Assembly: GCA_020632955.1 (NCBI GenBank)
Contig: JACKEO010000019.1
Coordinates: forward strand, 16,210-80,209
Length of the DNA: 64,000 nucleotides
Direction of reading: 5' to 3'
DNA from: Alphaproteobacteria bacterium
Lineage (GTDB): Bacteria; Myxococcota_A; UBA796; GCA-2862545
Position 1 is the stretch's first letter, and the number at the start of each line of letters is the position of its first letter. A model generated the notes under the pieces. That model was not told the origin of the DNA, ran no database searches, and saw only the letters and a program-made list of their open reading frames with translations. Shown piece after piece: positions 63,719 to 64,000 of the stretch. The translations under genes and the position numbers were made by a program.

Positions 63719-64000
63719 ATGTCGTCGGGTCGCCTGATCCTGCTCACCCTGCTCGCTGGCCCGGTCGGCTGCGTCTCGCTCGACGTGGACGCCGAGTCCC
63801 AGCCGACGGATCCCACCACGAAGTTCCCGGTGGAGGAGCTCGACGTCGACACCTCGCGGCCGCCGGTCGACACCACCACCGGGGGCGACACGTCGGACAC
63901 CGACACCGACGCTGACACCGGTGACAGCGGGGACTCCGGGGTCGTGGGTGACTCGGGTGACTCTGGCGACAGCGGTGACTCCGGCGACAGCGGTGACTCT
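63719..64000 (+). CDS. GDSG-rich lipoprotein, 3' end beyond the window
   Basis: From ATG 63719 (GGAG upstream) the frame reads a hydrophobic signal ending GPVGC (Cys18, a weak lipobox), then an Asp/Thr-rich linker and GDSG repeats to the right edge without a stop (94 codons visible). It resembles the N-termini of the lipoproteins at 5451 and 33292-34308. Function cannot be judged from this part. Confidence 0.7.
   Translation, partial: MSSGRLILLTLLAGPVGCVSLDVDAESQPTDPTTKFPVEELDVDTSRPPVDTTTGGDTSDTDTDADTGDSGDSGVVGDSGDSGDSGDSGDSGDS

Overview
The window looks like a chromosomal segment of a very GC-rich (roughly 70 %, not computed) member of the Myxococcota, probably an uncultured lineage. The evidence is: two proteins ending in a MYXO-CTERM-type sorting tail (Cys-Gly-Cys, hydrophobic stretch, Arg run); many lipoproteins with Asp/Thr- and GDSG-rich linkers; MopE-like and TSP3-like calcium-binding repeats; and a CTGAA-N6-TTCAG LexA-like palindrome in front of dnaE2. 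No rRNA, tRNA or CRISPR array was recognised.

Layout. 1-3435 (minus): mnmG, a HAD phosphatase and a Cys-rich repeat lipoprotein that runs off the left edge. 3543-5006 (plus): a sulfatase-superfamily enzyme. 5135-5332: a decayed rpsD-like fragment. 5451-7985: a GDSG/TSP3 lipoprotein, followed by an IS3-type transposase remnant. 8345-24232 (minus): one gene for a 5,295-residue lipoprotein with about 19 Ig-like repeats and 12 Kelch repeats. 24642-25493: a lipoprotein of the exonuclease/endonuclease/phosphatase family.

26099-32903 is a compact four-gene operon read as a type I Zorya anti-phage system: zorA (MotA-like motor with a coiled-coil tail), zorB (MotB/OmpA-like stator), zorC (EH-signature protein) and zorD (SNF2 helicase). 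The joints are a 6-nt gap and two ATGA overlaps. Unexplained DNA lies upstream and a decayed DUF1501/DUF1552-like gene end lies downstream, so the operon looks like an inserted island. By family knowledge ZorAB forms a proton-driven envelope motor that senses infection, and ZorC/ZorD act on invading DNA.

33292-36003 (minus): VWA lipoprotein, short-chain dehydrogenase and fatty-acid hydroxylase/sterol desaturase. Divergent from these, 36071-39561 (plus): truncated haemoglobin, fatty-acid desaturase, an RsmI-like methylase and an RluD-type pseudouridine synthase. The convergent gap at 39562-39992 is packed with hairpins and seven 21-bp tandem repeats. 39993-52693 (minus): two large MYXO-CTERM surface proteins of 1,068 and 3,133 residues. 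52954-53574: a TetR regulator. 53664-58380 (minus): an operon of an adenine DNA methyltransferase, a dihydrolipoamide-dehydrogenase-like flavoprotein, a YciB-like membrane protein, a small Cys-rich lipoprotein and a zinc-ribbon membrane protein. 58541-60476: a lipoprotein and a 2OG-Fe(II) oxygenase. 60540-63614: dnaE2, with the LexA-like box touching its start codon. 63719 to the end: another truncated GDSG lipoprotein.

Two themes stand out: heavy investment in giant, repeat-built surface lipoproteins, and genome defence/repair functions (Zorya, solitary methylase, SOS polymerase). Very long open frames opposite the repeat proteins are treated as GC-driven artefacts.
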